Shown: piece by piece, positions 1 through 8,773 of the stretch | Layout of the letters: each line of letters begins with the position of its first letter | Numbering within the stretch: the stretch's first letter is position 1 | Origin: Prolixibacteraceae bacterium | Lineage (GTDB): Bacteria; Bacteroidota; Bacteroidia; Bacteroidales; Prolixibacteraceae | Direction: 5' to 3' | Length of the DNA stretch: 48,138 nucleotides | NCBI GenBank assembly: GCA_009773765.1 | Contig: WTWZ01000029.1 | Location: forward strand, 51,164-99,301 | Position numbers and translations under genes: made by a program | Notes under the pieces: generated by a model | Seen by the model: the letters and a program-made list of their open reading frames with translations, nothing else | Database searches by the model: none | What the model was told of the DNA's origin: nothing

Positions 1-743
1 CCGAAACTGAAATGAACAGCAACTTCAATTTTAACGGAAAATTCAGTATTAATTATGTTATCAACATTCCGTCCGATAAAAACCTTTCGGTATCGAACAA
101 ATACGGCAACGTGGTTGTAAACCGGTTAACCGGTACCGGCGATTTCGATGTACAATACGGAAATATAACCGCAGTGAGTTTAAAAGGTGCAGGCACCCGG
201 TTAAATCTGGCGTACGGTAAAGGAAACATCAACGAAACCGGTGATTTGGAAACCAACACCAGTTATTCGAATATTTCTTTTGGCGAAACCGGCAATCTGA
301 GGTTAAATTCAAAATATTCAGTTGTTGATCTTAGCAATGCGAAAGTTATAAATGCTGAATCGCGTTACGATAAACTCAATTTTGGGGAGATTGTTTCGTT
401 AACGGCCGACACAAAATACAGCCAGGTGAGAATATCGAAACTAATGAAATCGCTGCAAATCGGTTCCGGTTATGGTGGAATAAAAGTGGACAGAATCGAC
501 CCCGGATTCGAAACCATAAACGTCAACAACTCATACGGAAATATCTCACTTGGCCTGGGCGGTTTAAGTTACTCAGTGGATGCAGAATGCAGTTATTGCG
601 GAATCTCTTACCCTCAGGATCAGTTTAAGGGAAACAGAATGAAGGAAGATACATCTATCCGGATTCAGGGTAAAATTGGAACTGCCGCCGGAGGGAAAGT
701 GGTTGTAAAAAGCCGGTACGGGGAGATAAAGCTGAATGAGTAA
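1..743 (+). CDS. DUF4097-like repetitive beta protein, 5'-partial
   Basis: The reading frame is open at the left edge of the window, so only the C-terminal part (about 246 residues) is seen. The visible protein is made almost wholly of short beta repeats that recur around Y-G-N-I/V, Y-S-N-I or Y-G-G-I every 15-25 residues (KYGNVVV, QYGNITA, SYSNISF, GYGGIKV, SYGNISL, RYGEIKL). This is the look of a DUF4097/DUF2807-type right-handed beta-helix protein of the Bacteroidota envelope. No signal peptide can be seen because the N-terminus is missing. A possible internal ATG lies at position 12, but upstream codons are in frame and carry no stop. Function is unknown; members are often near anti-sigma or sensor genes, which cannot be checked here. 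Confidence 0.7.
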   Translation, partial: ETEMNSNFNFNGKFSINYVINIPSDKNLSVSNKYGNVVVNRLTGTGDFDVQYGNITAVSLKGAGTRLNLAYGKGNINETGDLETNTSYSNISFGETGNLRLNSKYSVVDLSNAKVINAESRYDKLNFGEIVSLTADTKYSQVRISKLMKSLQIGSGYGGIKVDRIDPGFETINVNNSYGNISLGLGGLSYSVDAECSYCGISYPQDQFKGNRMKEDTSIRIQGKIGTAAGGKVVVKSRYGEIKLNE

Positions 744-753
744 GGGAGAGAAT

Positions 754-793
754 GCGGGATTGCGGGATTGCAGGATTGTAGGATTGCAGGATT
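754..793. repeat. Five tandem copies of an 8-bp unit
   Basis: Five consecutive 8-bp units of the form GCRGGATT (one is GTAGGATT) lie just after the stop codon of the DUF4097-like gene and end 15 bp before the stop codon of the convergent glycosyltransferase gene. The copies are directly visible; the role is unknown. Confidence 0.85.
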
Positions 794-808
794 AATAAAA
801 TAAGTTTT

Positions 809-1711
809 TTATTCATTTTTCAAGGTTGAGTAAAAACCTAACTTATAAACATCGAACCAGAAAAGACTGGGTTTATCGCCGGTTAAAATGCTTTCGATAA
901 AACGATGAAACAATTTATAAAAAAGTCTCAAAAACACATGAGGTAAAATTTTGGTGATTGCTGAATACCGGTTTAAAAAATGAACCTGTTGCACAAAATC
1001 ATTATCGCCGGGTAAAATCTGATGCGTGATTTGATGCAGGCTTTTCAGCGCTGTTTTGGTTTTCTCAATAAAAATAAGGGAATCTTCCAAACCGGTGTGT
1101 TCAACCGGATTATCGATATGAAAAATTTCAATACCGTTTCTGAACAAATCGTATCCCAGCAAGGTGTCTTCGTGCCCATAACTTTTTAAATCTTCCCTGA
1201 AATATACCTTCTCAAAAACACTTTTTTCAATCAGGAAATTATTCGATGTGATGATAAAACCCTTTTTGCTGTTTCTTGTTTTGGCTGAAATTGCCTCACG
1301 TTGAGTTCCGTAAAACCAGCGCAGATATTTTTCAGCCTGAACTGGTTTTTCTGGTTTGTAAGCTGTTCCACCGCAAATCGCACGATTGGGTTCTGCAAAT
1401 TCAATAAAGTTTTCGAGGTAATCTTCACTCACCGGCAACGAATCGGCATCGATAAAAAGTAAATACTTAAACTTTGAATCAAAACCCATTTTATTCCGAA
1501 TGGCCGACCTGCCGAGATTTTGTTCAAGCTCAATATAAATTACCCCTGGGAGACCGGCAATTTTACAATTTTTCAGTTTAACCGTTTCTTCCGATCCATC
1601 ATCGTAAACCCTGATTTCATAAACTATTTGCATGTCGTCGGCCTGTTCCGCAAGTTGCGAAACCAATTCGCTTACTTCATAATTGTAAACCGGAATATTA
1701 ATTGAAAGCAT
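809..1711 (-). CDS. Family 2 glycosyltransferase
   Basis: A 300-residue GT2-type (GT-A fold) enzyme that would transfer a sugar from a nucleotide-sugar donor to a cell-surface acceptor. It opens with a beta strand SINIPVYN, followed by VYDDGS at about residues 35-40 and the metal- and nucleotide-binding DAD at residues 88-90 (LLFIDADS). A later G-HEDT motif (SYGHEDTLLGYDL) fits the acceptor/catalytic region of the family. No membrane segment stands out, so it is probably cytosolic or peripheral. The ATG at 1711 leaves 40 bp to the upstream RES gene on the same strand, so it could be read from the same transcript. Donor and acceptor cannot be predicted. Confidence 0.88.
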   Translation of the reverse strand: MLSINIPVYNYEVSELVSQLAEQADDMQIVYEIRVYDDGSEETVKLKNCKIAGLPGVIYIELEQNLGRSAIRNKMGFDSKFKYLLFIDADSLPVSEDYLENFIEFAEPNRAICGGTAYKPEKPVQAEKYLRWFYGTQREAISAKTRNSKKGFIITSNNFLIEKSVFEKVYFREDLKSYGHEDTLLGYDLFRNGIEIFHIDNPVEHTGLEDSLIFIEKTKTALKSLHQITHQILPGDNDFVQQVHFLNRYSAITKILPHVFLRLFYKLFHRFIESILTGDKPSLFWFDVYKLGFYSTLKNE

Positions 1712-1751
1712 TGCTTTTTTTTGAATGGTGAAAAATACTGAAAATTATACT

Positions 1752-2210
1752 CTATTTAAAAAGTCTCTGGTCAAAAGAAAATTTTCGGATATCAATGATA
1801 CTAATCCGCTTAAATTCAAAATGATTTGGATTGATGAGCAGATTGTAATCGCCCTGGGTAACCGTTGAAGGAATTTGCAAAACACAATACCTGTTTTCAA
1901 GAATAAATTTATCTCCAAAAATCTGAGTTGATTGAGAATGTGGAAATGAATTCCAATTCGGCGGTAATTCTGATAGTTCAATTTTTTTCATCGAAATATC
2001 GTCAGGAATAAAAATTGAAATCATTACATAATCATCCGGGATTGTTGAAATCGAGAAATGCACTGCAACCTCCGCTATTGCCAGCGACCTGTTTGTCGCG
2101 GTGTAAATCATTTCAATGCCAACCGAATTCCAACGGGCGCCTTTTATTGCAGCACCAACCCCGGATAAAGGAGATGAGAATTTTTCCCTCGATAATCTGT
2201 AAACCTCCAT
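1752..2210 (-). CDS. RES-domain toxin
   Basis: A 152-residue RES-family protein. RES toxins act as NAD+ glycohydrolases/phosphorylases that deplete NAD+ and arrest growth (family knowledge). The conserved Arg (VYRLS), the GARWNSVG segment with Arg and Trp, a Tyr shortly after (MIYTATNRSLA, where the Glu of AIAEVAVH also belongs to the core) and a C-terminal Ser-Asn-type LLINP region are visible. The gene starts inside the stop codon of the preceding antitoxin gene (TAATG, one-base overlap), the usual arrangement of a translationally coupled toxin-antitoxin pair. It is full length for the family and shows no frameshift. Confidence 0.88.
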   Translation of the reverse strand: MEVYRLSREKFSSPLSGVGAAIKGARWNSVGIEMIYTATNRSLAIAEVAVHFSISTIPDDYVMISIFIPDDISMKKIELSELPPNWNSFPHSQSTQIFGDKFILENRYCVLQIPSTVTQGDYNLLINPNHFEFKRISIIDIRKFSFDQRLFK

Positions 2211-2710
2211 TATGCCAGTATTCCGTAATTGATTCTGGTTAGTTCGCCAATTACCATTTCTTTGCCATAAGAATCTCTTAATAAATCAATTGGCTTCAGA
2301 TTGCCTAACGCAAAACTGGGCGTGTCTAACCAAAGTTTGAACTTTGCCATGTCTCCAAACACATCCAATCCAATATTGGTAACTTCCGCCATTTCAATTA
2401 TTTTTTCTGATTGGATAGGTTTAAACTTTCTTGGCGATTGCCTGTATCTTTGGAGCGATTTGGTTGAAATATCCAGAAAATTTGACCAGTCTTTTTCACT
2501 GAATGGTGTATAGTCCTGAATTCTTGCAAACAGGGAATACGGAACTCCATCCCTGATTATATGCACAATCATCAGTTTGTTTTTTAAGAAATCAGAGTAA
2601 GTAATTTCAGATTCGGAAGGCACCAAATATTTGCTTTTGCCCGAATGCTTAATCACTTTTGAAATTTCTTCATCCAGTTTTTCTACAATACTTTCTTCAC
2701 TTGATTTCAT
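2210..2710 (-). CDS. Xre/ParS-type antitoxin (DUF2384 family) paired with RES toxin
   Basis: A 166-residue protein of the Xre-MbcA-ParS antitoxin type. A central helix-turn-helix-like segment (FLDISTKSLQRYRQSPRKF, about residues 90-110) is followed by the C-terminal toxin-binding DUF2384 region (FGDMAKFKLWLDTPSFALGNLKPIDLL), whose F-W-L-x-T-P-x-F-A-L-G-x-x-P-x-D-L pattern is diagnostic. It lies upstream of, and overlaps by one base, the RES toxin gene. Such antitoxins neutralise the toxin and usually repress their own promoter. Possible operator repeats are seen directly upstream. Confidence 0.88.
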   Translation of the reverse strand: MKSSEESIVEKLDEEISKVIKHSGKSKYLVPSESEITYSDFLKNKLMIVHIIRDGVPYSLFARIQDYTPFSEKDWSNFLDISTKSLQRYRQSPRKFKPIQSEKIIEMAEVTNIGLDVFGDMAKFKLWLDTPSFALGNLKPIDLLRDSYGKEMVIGELTRINYGILA

Positions 2711-2726
2711 TTTATAATATCATTAC

Positions 2727-2759
2727 GGACATTTGTCCTCAATATTAAGACATTTTTCG
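2727..2759. promoter_or_regulatory. Candidate autoregulatory operator of the Xre/RES operon
   Basis: Just upstream of the antitoxin ATG lies the short inverted repeat GGACATTTGTCC. A second GACATTT(T)TC copy starts exactly 21 bp from the first GACATTT, about two helical turns. Two in-phase half-related sites at this place are what a self-repressing Xre protein would bind. This is inference from the pattern; the promoter boxes themselves are not clear. Confidence 0.35.
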
Positions 2760-2848
2760 ACTGATTCAAAATTTAAATCAGTCAAATTTGAAATAGAATT
2801 TTATTGAACCACACAATTGTAGAATTTTATTATGAGAATGATTCAATA

Positions 2849-2949
2849 GCCACTGATTCACAGATTTAATCTTTAGTAATTAGTTTATTTTTTGTAAACC
2901 TTTTTGATTTTTGAAAACTTACAAGCATAATAATCTGTGAATCTGTGGC
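2849..2949. repeat. Long inverted repeat with 18-bp arms
   Basis: The arm GCCACTGATTCACAGATT (2849-2866) and the arm AATCTGTGAATCTGTGGC (2932-2949) are reverse complements except at one position, with 65 bp of AT-rich sequence between them. They fill most of the non-coding stretch between the divergent antitoxin and thioredoxin-like genes. It looks like a small palindromic element or a pair of dispersed repeat copies; no ORF lies inside. Confidence 0.75.
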
Positions 2950-2982
2950 TTTATACATTTGAGGAATCAGATTGGATTAAAC

Positions 2983-3011
2983 TTTGTATTAACCAAATTA
3001 TTTTAATTTTG
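2983..3011 (+). promoter_or_regulatory. Bacteroidota-type promoter for the thioredoxin-like gene
   Basis: TTTG at 2983-2986 and TAATTTTG (TAnnTTTG) at 3004-3011 are separated by 17 bp and end 20 bp before the ATG at 3032. Both boxes match the phylum's housekeeping consensus. Confidence 0.6.
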
Positions 3012-3031
3012 AGCGTCAAATTCATCAAACC

Positions 3032-4426
3032 ATGAGGCAAATTATCGCTTTTTTTCTGCTGTTCTTTTCGGCTTTTGCAAGTGCTGAAGGTTATAAAATT
3101 AACATCACAATCGATTCAGGTAAAAATCAAATGATAAAACTTGCCTATTATTATGTTGGAAATATTTACCTCAAAGATTCGCTGAAACTTGACAACAGCG
3201 GCGCAGGAGCTTTTCATGCCGACACGTTGCTGCCGCAGGGACTTTATAAAATTTACCTTGACGAAAAAAACCATTTCGATTTTTTAATGGGAGCCGATCA
3301 GGAATTATCAATTCAAAAAGAATCGTTTGTTTCGCCCGATATTGAAATTACCGGGGCTGTTGAAACCGAAGAGTTTGCCAGATATGCGGTTTTCCTGCGT
3401 AACCTGCAAAACAAAGGCGCTGAACTGAACAAACAAAAGGAACCGGCAACTGCCGAAGAAAAAGCAAGGTTGCAATCTGAAATCAATCAACTGACACAAA
3501 ATTTACATGCTTACTGGTTTAACATCAGGGAACGATATCCAAACACCCTGCTTTCGGCTTTTTTGCTGGCCAATTATGTTCCTGCGCTTGATATTACAAC
3601 ACTTCCCGCCGATGTTCAGAAAAACGATTCTTTACTTTTGCTGGCCCGGTTTAATTTTCAGAAAACACATTTCTGGGATTATTTTAATTACAAAGACGAG
3701 CGGTTTTTATACACTCCCCTTTTCAAGCCCAAACTCGAAACCTGGTTTACCAAAGTTTTATACCAGAATTATGATTCCATAAAAACCGAAGTTTTTCGGT
3801 TTATTGAAGAAGTCAGACCCAGTAAAAGAATTTTCCAGTTTGCTGTTTCGTGGTTTCTGAATGCCAGCATTAACAGCAATATCATGGGAATGGATGCGCT
3901 TTTTGTCGATTTGGCGCGAACTTATTATTTCAGCGGGCAGGCATTTTGGACAACCGAAGAAGCAATGAAAAAAATAAGGGAAAACGTTGCTTTTGCCGAA
4001 CACAACCTGATTGGAAAAACTGCCCCCGACCTTACGCTTGAAAACATTGACGGCGAGCATGTAAACCTGCATAAAATACAATCGAAAATTACGATTGTAC
4101 TGATTTATGAGCCCGACTGCTCGCACTGCAAAGAGTTTGTGCCTCATTTGCATAAAGATGTGTATCAAAAGTTTAAAGACAAAGGGCTAAAAGTTTACGC
4201 CATTTATTCGATGGACAAAAAAGAGGAATGGGCTGAATTTTTAACCAAACACAACTTGTACGACTGGATAAATGTTTGGGACGAAAACCACATTTCGCAA
4301 TATAAAATATTGTACGATGCCCGCAAAACACCCGCGGTTTACATTTTAGACGAAAACAAAAAGATAATTGCAAAATCGATTACAGTGGAGCAAATTGGCG
4401 AGTTGATGAAAAACCTGCTATACTGA
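3032..4426 (+). CDS. Secreted TlpA-like thiol-disulfide oxidoreductase
   Basis: A 464-residue exported protein. Residues 1-18 are a clear signal peptide (FFLLFFSAFASAEG). The N-terminal part is a DUF4369-like beta domain, the middle (about 120-320) is helical and DUF5106-like, and the C-terminus (about 330-464) is a thioredoxin fold of the TlpA/ResA kind. That fold carries the redox motif C-S-H-C at residues 363-366 (EPDCSHCKEF) and the cis-proline TP at about 433-434. Proteins of this layout reduce or isomerise disulfides in the periplasm, and some serve cytochrome c maturation. The gene stands alone between divergent or convergent neighbours with its own promoter. The substrate is unknown. 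Confidence 0.85.
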   Translation: MRQIIAFFLLFFSAFASAEGYKINITIDSGKNQMIKLAYYYVGNIYLKDSLKLDNSGAGAFHADTLLPQGLYKIYLDEKNHFDFLMGADQELSIQKESFVSPDIEITGAVETEEFARYAVFLRNLQNKGAELNKQKEPATAEEKARLQSEINQLTQNLHAYWFNIRERYPNTLLSAFLLANYVPALDITTLPADVQKNDSLLLLARFNFQKTHFWDYFNYKDERFLYTPLFKPKLETWFTKVLYQNYDSIKTEVFRFIEEVRPSKRIFQFAVSWFLNASINSNIMGMDALFVDLARTYYFSGQAFWTTEEAMKKIRENVAFAEHNLIGKTAPDLTLENIDGEHVNLHKIQSKITIVLIYEPDCSHCKEFVPHLHKDVYQKFKDKGLKVYAIYSMDKKEEWAEFLTKHNLYDWINVWDENHISQYKILYDARKTPAVYILDENKKIIAKSITVEQIGELMKNLLY

Positions 4427-4461
4427 TTTATCTTACAATCCCTTTTTACTAAATTTTTGAC

Positions 4462-6219
4462 TTATACAAAATTCCTATTGCTTTTAAAGACTTCATATTT
4501 CTTCAATTGCCTTTCTGATATCGAAGGTGGAAACTTGACTATTGCTTCTTCAAAATGTTTTTGAGAAATATTTGCTCGTTCTTTTAAAGCGTTACGTGAT
4601 GCTTCATTTACTAAAAAACTAATGTCACTCGAAACATAATTTTTGGTTAATTCAGAAAGTTTATTGATGTCGATATCTTTATCAACTGGTCGATCGATTA
4701 AGAAAAGTTTAAACATTGCAAGCCGTGCTTCAAAATCAGGCGGGGCGAGATATATTATTTTATCCATTCTTCCTGTTCGTAGAATAGCTGGGTCAATCTT
4801 TTCAGGACGGTTTGTCGCAGCAATAATAAAAATTCCATCCTTATTACATTCTGTCATTTGTGCAAGAAACTCATTTACCTCACTTGCATAGTGATGTCCC
4901 AAATCACCTTCCCTATTGGGTAAAATTGCATCTAATTCATCAATGAAAATAACGGTAGGTGCTTTTTCCCTCGCTTCTTTAAATACCTGACCAATTTTCT
5001 CCTGAGTGCCATGAACATAAATACTGGCTAAATCTGATGGCTTCAGTTCAATGAAATTAAAATTGATTTCTTCTGAAAACTGTCTTGCAATAAATGTTTT
5101 TCCACATCCCGGGGGGCCATATAATAACATACCATTCGGCACAGAAACTTTATACTTCTCGTATAATTCCTTCTCTTTTAAAGGCATTATAACATCATTA
5201 TACAAAGTTTCTTTTAGTTCTGTCATCCCGGCAATTGCATCAAACCCTTTTCCTTTTTCCTTTGGTTTATCTGATGGTTTGTGATTATTTGATTCAGATT
5301 TGTTTTGTGGATTGTTATTTGAATTTGTTTTTGAATCAATAGGTTTCGAAGTTAAAGCAGCATAAAATTCGATGGCATTTAAAAACCTGTTTTCAAGATT
5401 TAGAGAAATTGCTTTTAAAATGATGTTATCAAAATATTCGCTACAATCAGCATTATAATAAGACGGTTTTCGAGGTTGTTCTTTACGGGCAGAAATAACC
5501 ACAGTGGAAATTTGTTCGAAATCATCTTGCACAACAGTTTCAACATTGTAATACCAAGGATGAACACCTGTAATCATTTTATAAAAAACCAGACCGGCTG
5601 AAAAAACATCGCTTGATGGAAAATATGTATTCCAAAAACATTCTGGTGCAAAATACTGGTAACGACCCGCTGCATCTGTAATTGTTGATATCGGATTTAT
5701 TGACTGTGCCAAGCCAAAGTCAGCCAATTTTCCGACAATTTGATTATTGTCATACGATAGCAGTAAATTATCTGTATTTATGTCCCTGTGTATTATTGAA
5801 GGGTTTTGTCCATGCAGAAAACTCAACCCATTCAATAAGTCTGTTTGAATATTTAAGGCTTCTTTAAATGGTAATTTTGAAAAGCGGGAAAGACGTTGTG
5901 TAAGCGTTTCACCTGAAACAAAAGCCATTGTAATAAAATAATAGACTTTGTTGTTTTTAGTAAATTCGTTGGCTTCAAAAACTCTCACTATATTATTGTG
6001 AGTTAGATTAGACAGAATCCGGGCTTCCTGAACCAGTGTTTCAATATCTGTCTTTTGAGAATATTCTTCCTTAAATACCTTCAATACTTGAAGTCCAAGA
6101 TATTTGTGTTTTACCCTGTAAACTTCGCCAAACCCCCCTTGTCCAATGAAAAACTGAACTTCGTAAGTACTATTAATAACTTCTCCTTTTAACAATATAC
6201 CATTTGCTAAGTTTCTCAT
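4462..6219 (-). CDS. Ser/Thr protein kinase fused to an AAA+ ATPase
   Basis: A 585-residue two-domain protein. Residues 1-290 form a Hanks-type kinase: glycine loop GQGGFGEVY (26-34), catalytic lysine K47, HRD with D146 and N151, and DFG at 167-169, all intact, so it should be active. A Ser/Asn/Lys-rich linker (about 291-325) leads to an FtsH/Cdc48-like AAA+ domain with Walker A GPPGCGKT (368-375), Walker B FIDELD (425-430), sensor-1 ATN and an R-x-x-R-M-D arginine-finger region. No protease or transmembrane segment is seen. The ATG overlaps the Hsp70 stop by 4 bp (ATGA), so it is the last gene of the chaperone operon. It may be a phosphorylation-controlled remodelling ATPase; targets are unknown. 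Confidence 0.9.
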   Translation of the reverse strand: MRNLANGILLKGEVINSTYEVQFFIGQGGFGEVYRVKHKYLGLQVLKVFKEEYSQKTDIETLVQEARILSNLTHNNIVRVFEANEFTKNNKVYYFITMAFVSGETLTQRLSRFSKLPFKEALNIQTDLLNGLSFLHGQNPSIIHRDINTDNLLLSYDNNQIVGKLADFGLAQSINPISTITDAAGRYQYFAPECFWNTYFPSSDVFSAGLVFYKMITGVHPWYYNVETVVQDDFEQISTVVISARKEQPRKPSYYNADCSEYFDNIILKAISLNLENRFLNAIEFYAALTSKPIDSKTNSNNNPQNKSESNNHKPSDKPKEKGKGFDAIAGMTELKETLYNDVIMPLKEKELYEKYKVSVPNGMLLYGPPGCGKTFIARQFSEEINFNFIELKPSDLASIYVHGTQEKIGQVFKEAREKAPTVIFIDELDAILPNREGDLGHHYASEVNEFLAQMTECNKDGIFIIAATNRPEKIDPAILRTGRMDKIIYLAPPDFEARLAMFKLFLIDRPVDKDIDINKLSELTKNYVSSDISFLVNEASRNALKERANISQKHFEEAIVKFPPSISERQLKKYEVFKSNRNFV

Positions 6220-8762
6220 CTCATTAAAGTTGAATCATCATTTTCTGATATTGTAGCTTTTTCCTTCTCTGATAACAAGGAAAATAACTCTCTGACAATT
6301 TCTTCAATTTTCATTTTTGAAGGGTTCAAGGATATAATTTGTTTTGCTTCATCCAATAAAGTTTTGGCTCGTCCCGGACTTGTCCATTCATGAGTTGAAA
6401 AATTGTTATCGAAATCTTTAATATAATTTATCCAGAATCCAATATCATCGCGAACTAAGGTAAAATTTAAAGAACGAATTTGCTCCATCAATTCCTTCAC
6501 GATTTTTATATTCATCTGTTTACAAACTTCTTTTGCCTGCAATTCCAATTGTTCAGCTTGCTTTTTGGTTTTATCATTGCCATATCGCTGATTATTGTTT
6601 TTCATCCTTTCAAGTAACCAATTCAATTCATCTTCAATGGCAGGCCATTCATTTTCTTCTTTAATTTGGTCAATCTTTTTAAGTACTTCTCTTAATCGCT
6701 CCATTACCTGAGTTTTGGTATTGTAATCTCCTTTACCATTTTCGAGTAATAGCTCAATTTCGTTTAACTCCGTTTCCATTTTTGCAGTTTCGCTGTAATC
6801 AACAAGAATTGCATCCGCTTCTAAATTGGATAATAATTCTTTAGCCTGAATTATCTCAGAAAACAACTTTTCTGCGTCAAATTCTTTCTGTCGTTGTTCA
6901 GGTACATTCAATTCAATGGTTTCATCAAGATATGGAAAATATGCTGAAAACGTTATTCGTCTCGATGTATCTATTTCTAATACGATTTCAACATCACTAT
7001 TTGATGGCAAAAATTGAGGCAAATCCTCACCTGAGATAATGACGAGATTAATAAGTTCATTCAGTACCTTTTTGGAACCATCTTCCTTATAACCAGATTC
7101 ATAAATTTCAATTTTGAGTTGATCGTTCCGATTTCCTGGTCGAATATCTTTTTGCGTTTTAAAAATACCTTTCCCTTTTGCCGGTAACGATGTGTTTTTC
7201 TCCAAGCCTTTTAATGTATATACTCCAATCTTACCCATTGCCGGATCAAACAGATCAATTCCGATGTTATATGGCAAAGTTGCATTGGCAGGTTTTAATC
7301 CCTGAATAACTGTAAATTCAGAGGGTTCACAGGGTAAAATATTTCCTTTTTCGTCAAATAAAACAATCGAAAAGCAATTTGATTTACCAGCATTAAGTAG
7401 TAAGGAGAATATTTCAGCATCATCAACAATTTCAACTCTGCCCGATGACCAGGCATTATCATTTCTTAATATTTCCGCAAACAATTTACCGGTTAAAGCA
7501 ACTGATGACAACTTTCTATTAATACGTAATCCCAGTTTTTCTTCTGTTTCAACAGTTGTTTCAGGATATTTAAGTGTTAGCTGAACTTTGTTTGTGTCTC
7601 TTTTTTGTTGGTTTGCAGGAATGTCCTTTGTCGCAGCAAACAAAGCAGCGCCTTTTGCTACAGCCGTCATTGGATCAACGGAAGTTTCGATATTTGAACT
7701 TATTTGTTGTTTCAACATTCTGCGAAGTGTTTGAGAAAAAGTTGGGCCGCCAACCAAAAGAATAGTTTCCAGAAATGATCCTTGCATATTATTTCGTTCC
7801 AATAACTTCAATGAAATATCAATAGCTCGTTGAAATATTGGCGAAATAATTTCCTCATATTTTTCAAGACTTATATTAAAATCAAGGATCAACTCGTTGC
7901 CTTCATCATCTGTCCCCAAATCATCTGCATAAGAAGAGGCTGAATCATTTAATGACAATTCTATTTTAATTTCTTCTGCATATTTTTTAAGGGCATCGCG
8001 GAGTAGATTTTTACCCAAATCATTATTCAGAACTTTATTCAGCCTGTATTTTTTGTTTAATTCCGGAATAAATAAATGATCAACAATTGCATAATCAATA
8101 TTCTTGCCTCCCAAGTTGTTGTCACCTTCAGTATCAACCACTTTCATTATTCCTTCGTCAACCTTCATTAAAGCAGCATCAAATGTACCTCCCCCAAAAT
8201 CGAATACCAGCCAATAACCTTTCATATTTAGAACATCCAATCCGTACGCAATTGATGCAGCAATTGGTTCCTGTAATAATTCGCAATAGGCAAATCCGGC
8301 TAATTCGGCCGCTGCTTGTGTGGCATTTAGTTGATTTTGTCTGAATTTTGCCGGGACAGTTATAACTGCCGACTGAATTGTTTCATCAAGTACATAACTC
8401 TTTAACTTTTTTAAAACTTCTGCCGAAAGTTCTTCCGATAAAAACTCTTTGCCAATATTGGGGCACAAGTATTTTTTATCAGTTCCCATTGTCCTTTTAA
8501 ACTCAAAGAAAGTATTTGAACCAGAGTCGCTACCCTTATTTTGAAATTCCTTTAATGCTCTTTTTGAATCGGCATCAATTTGGTTAAATGCCTTTAGACC
8601 GACAAACATGGTTTTTGCCCTATTGAAATGGACGACCGAGGGGGTTGTATCCATTTGACCATCATTGCTTTTAATGATCCGTATTTCTCCATTATCCAGC
8701 CGGGCAATAGCCGAATTTGTAGTACCTAAATCAATACCGTAATCAATTTTCTGACGTGCCAT
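6216..8762 (-). CDS. Hsp70/DnaK-family chaperone with extended C-terminus
   Basis: An 848-residue Hsp70 homologue, about 200 residues longer than DnaK. The nucleotide-binding domain (1-380) keeps phosphate-1 DLGTTNSA (11-18), phosphate-2 FDFGGGTFDAA (187-197) and the adenosine motif LLVGGPTFSQTLRRML (335-350), so it should bind and hydrolyse ATP. A beta-rich region (about 390-630) is only weakly like the standard substrate domain. It is followed by a long charged helical tail (about 640-848, rich in Glu and Lys), and no EEVD-like end is present. It sits between a small GrpE-like gene and the kinase-AAA gene, and overlaps the latter by 4 bp. This is an accessory Hsp70 for a dedicated system, not the housekeeping dnaK. 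Confidence 0.92.
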   Translation of the reverse strand: MARQKIDYGIDLGTTNSAIARLDNGEIRIIKSNDGQMDTTPSVVHFNRAKTMFVGLKAFNQIDADSKRALKEFQNKGSDSGSNTFFEFKRTMGTDKKYLCPNIGKEFLSEELSAEVLKKLKSYVLDETIQSAVITVPAKFRQNQLNATQAAAELAGFAYCELLQEPIAASIAYGLDVLNMKGYWLVFDFGGGTFDAALMKVDEGIMKVVDTEGDNNLGGKNIDYAIVDHLFIPELNKKYRLNKVLNNDLGKNLLRDALKKYAEEIKIELSLNDSASSYADDLGTDDEGNELILDFNISLEKYEEIISPIFQRAIDISLKLLERNNMQGSFLETILLVGGPTFSQTLRRMLKQQISSNIETSVDPMTAVAKGAALFAATKDIPANQQKRDTNKVQLTLKYPETTVETEEKLGLRINRKLSSVALTGKLFAEILRNDNAWSSGRVEIVDDAEIFSLLLNAGKSNCFSIVLFDEKGNILPCEPSEFTVIQGLKPANATLPYNIGIDLFDPAMGKIGVYTLKGLEKNTSLPAKGKGIFKTQKDIRPGNRNDQLKIEIYESGYKEDGSKKVLNELINLVIISGEDLPQFLPSNSDVEIVLEIDTSRRITFSAYFPYLDETIELNVPEQRQKEFDAEKLFSEIIQAKELLSNLEADAILVDYSETAKMETELNEIELLLENGKGDYNTKTQVMERLREVLKKIDQIKEENEWPAIEDELNWLLERMKNNNQRYGNDKTKKQAEQLELQAKEVCKQMNIKIVKELMEQIRSLNFTLVRDDIGFWINYIKDFDNNFSTHEWTSPGRAKTLLDEAKQIISLNPSKMKIEEIVRELFSLLSEKEKATISENDDSTLMR

Positions 8763-8773
8763 AGTTCTGTTTT

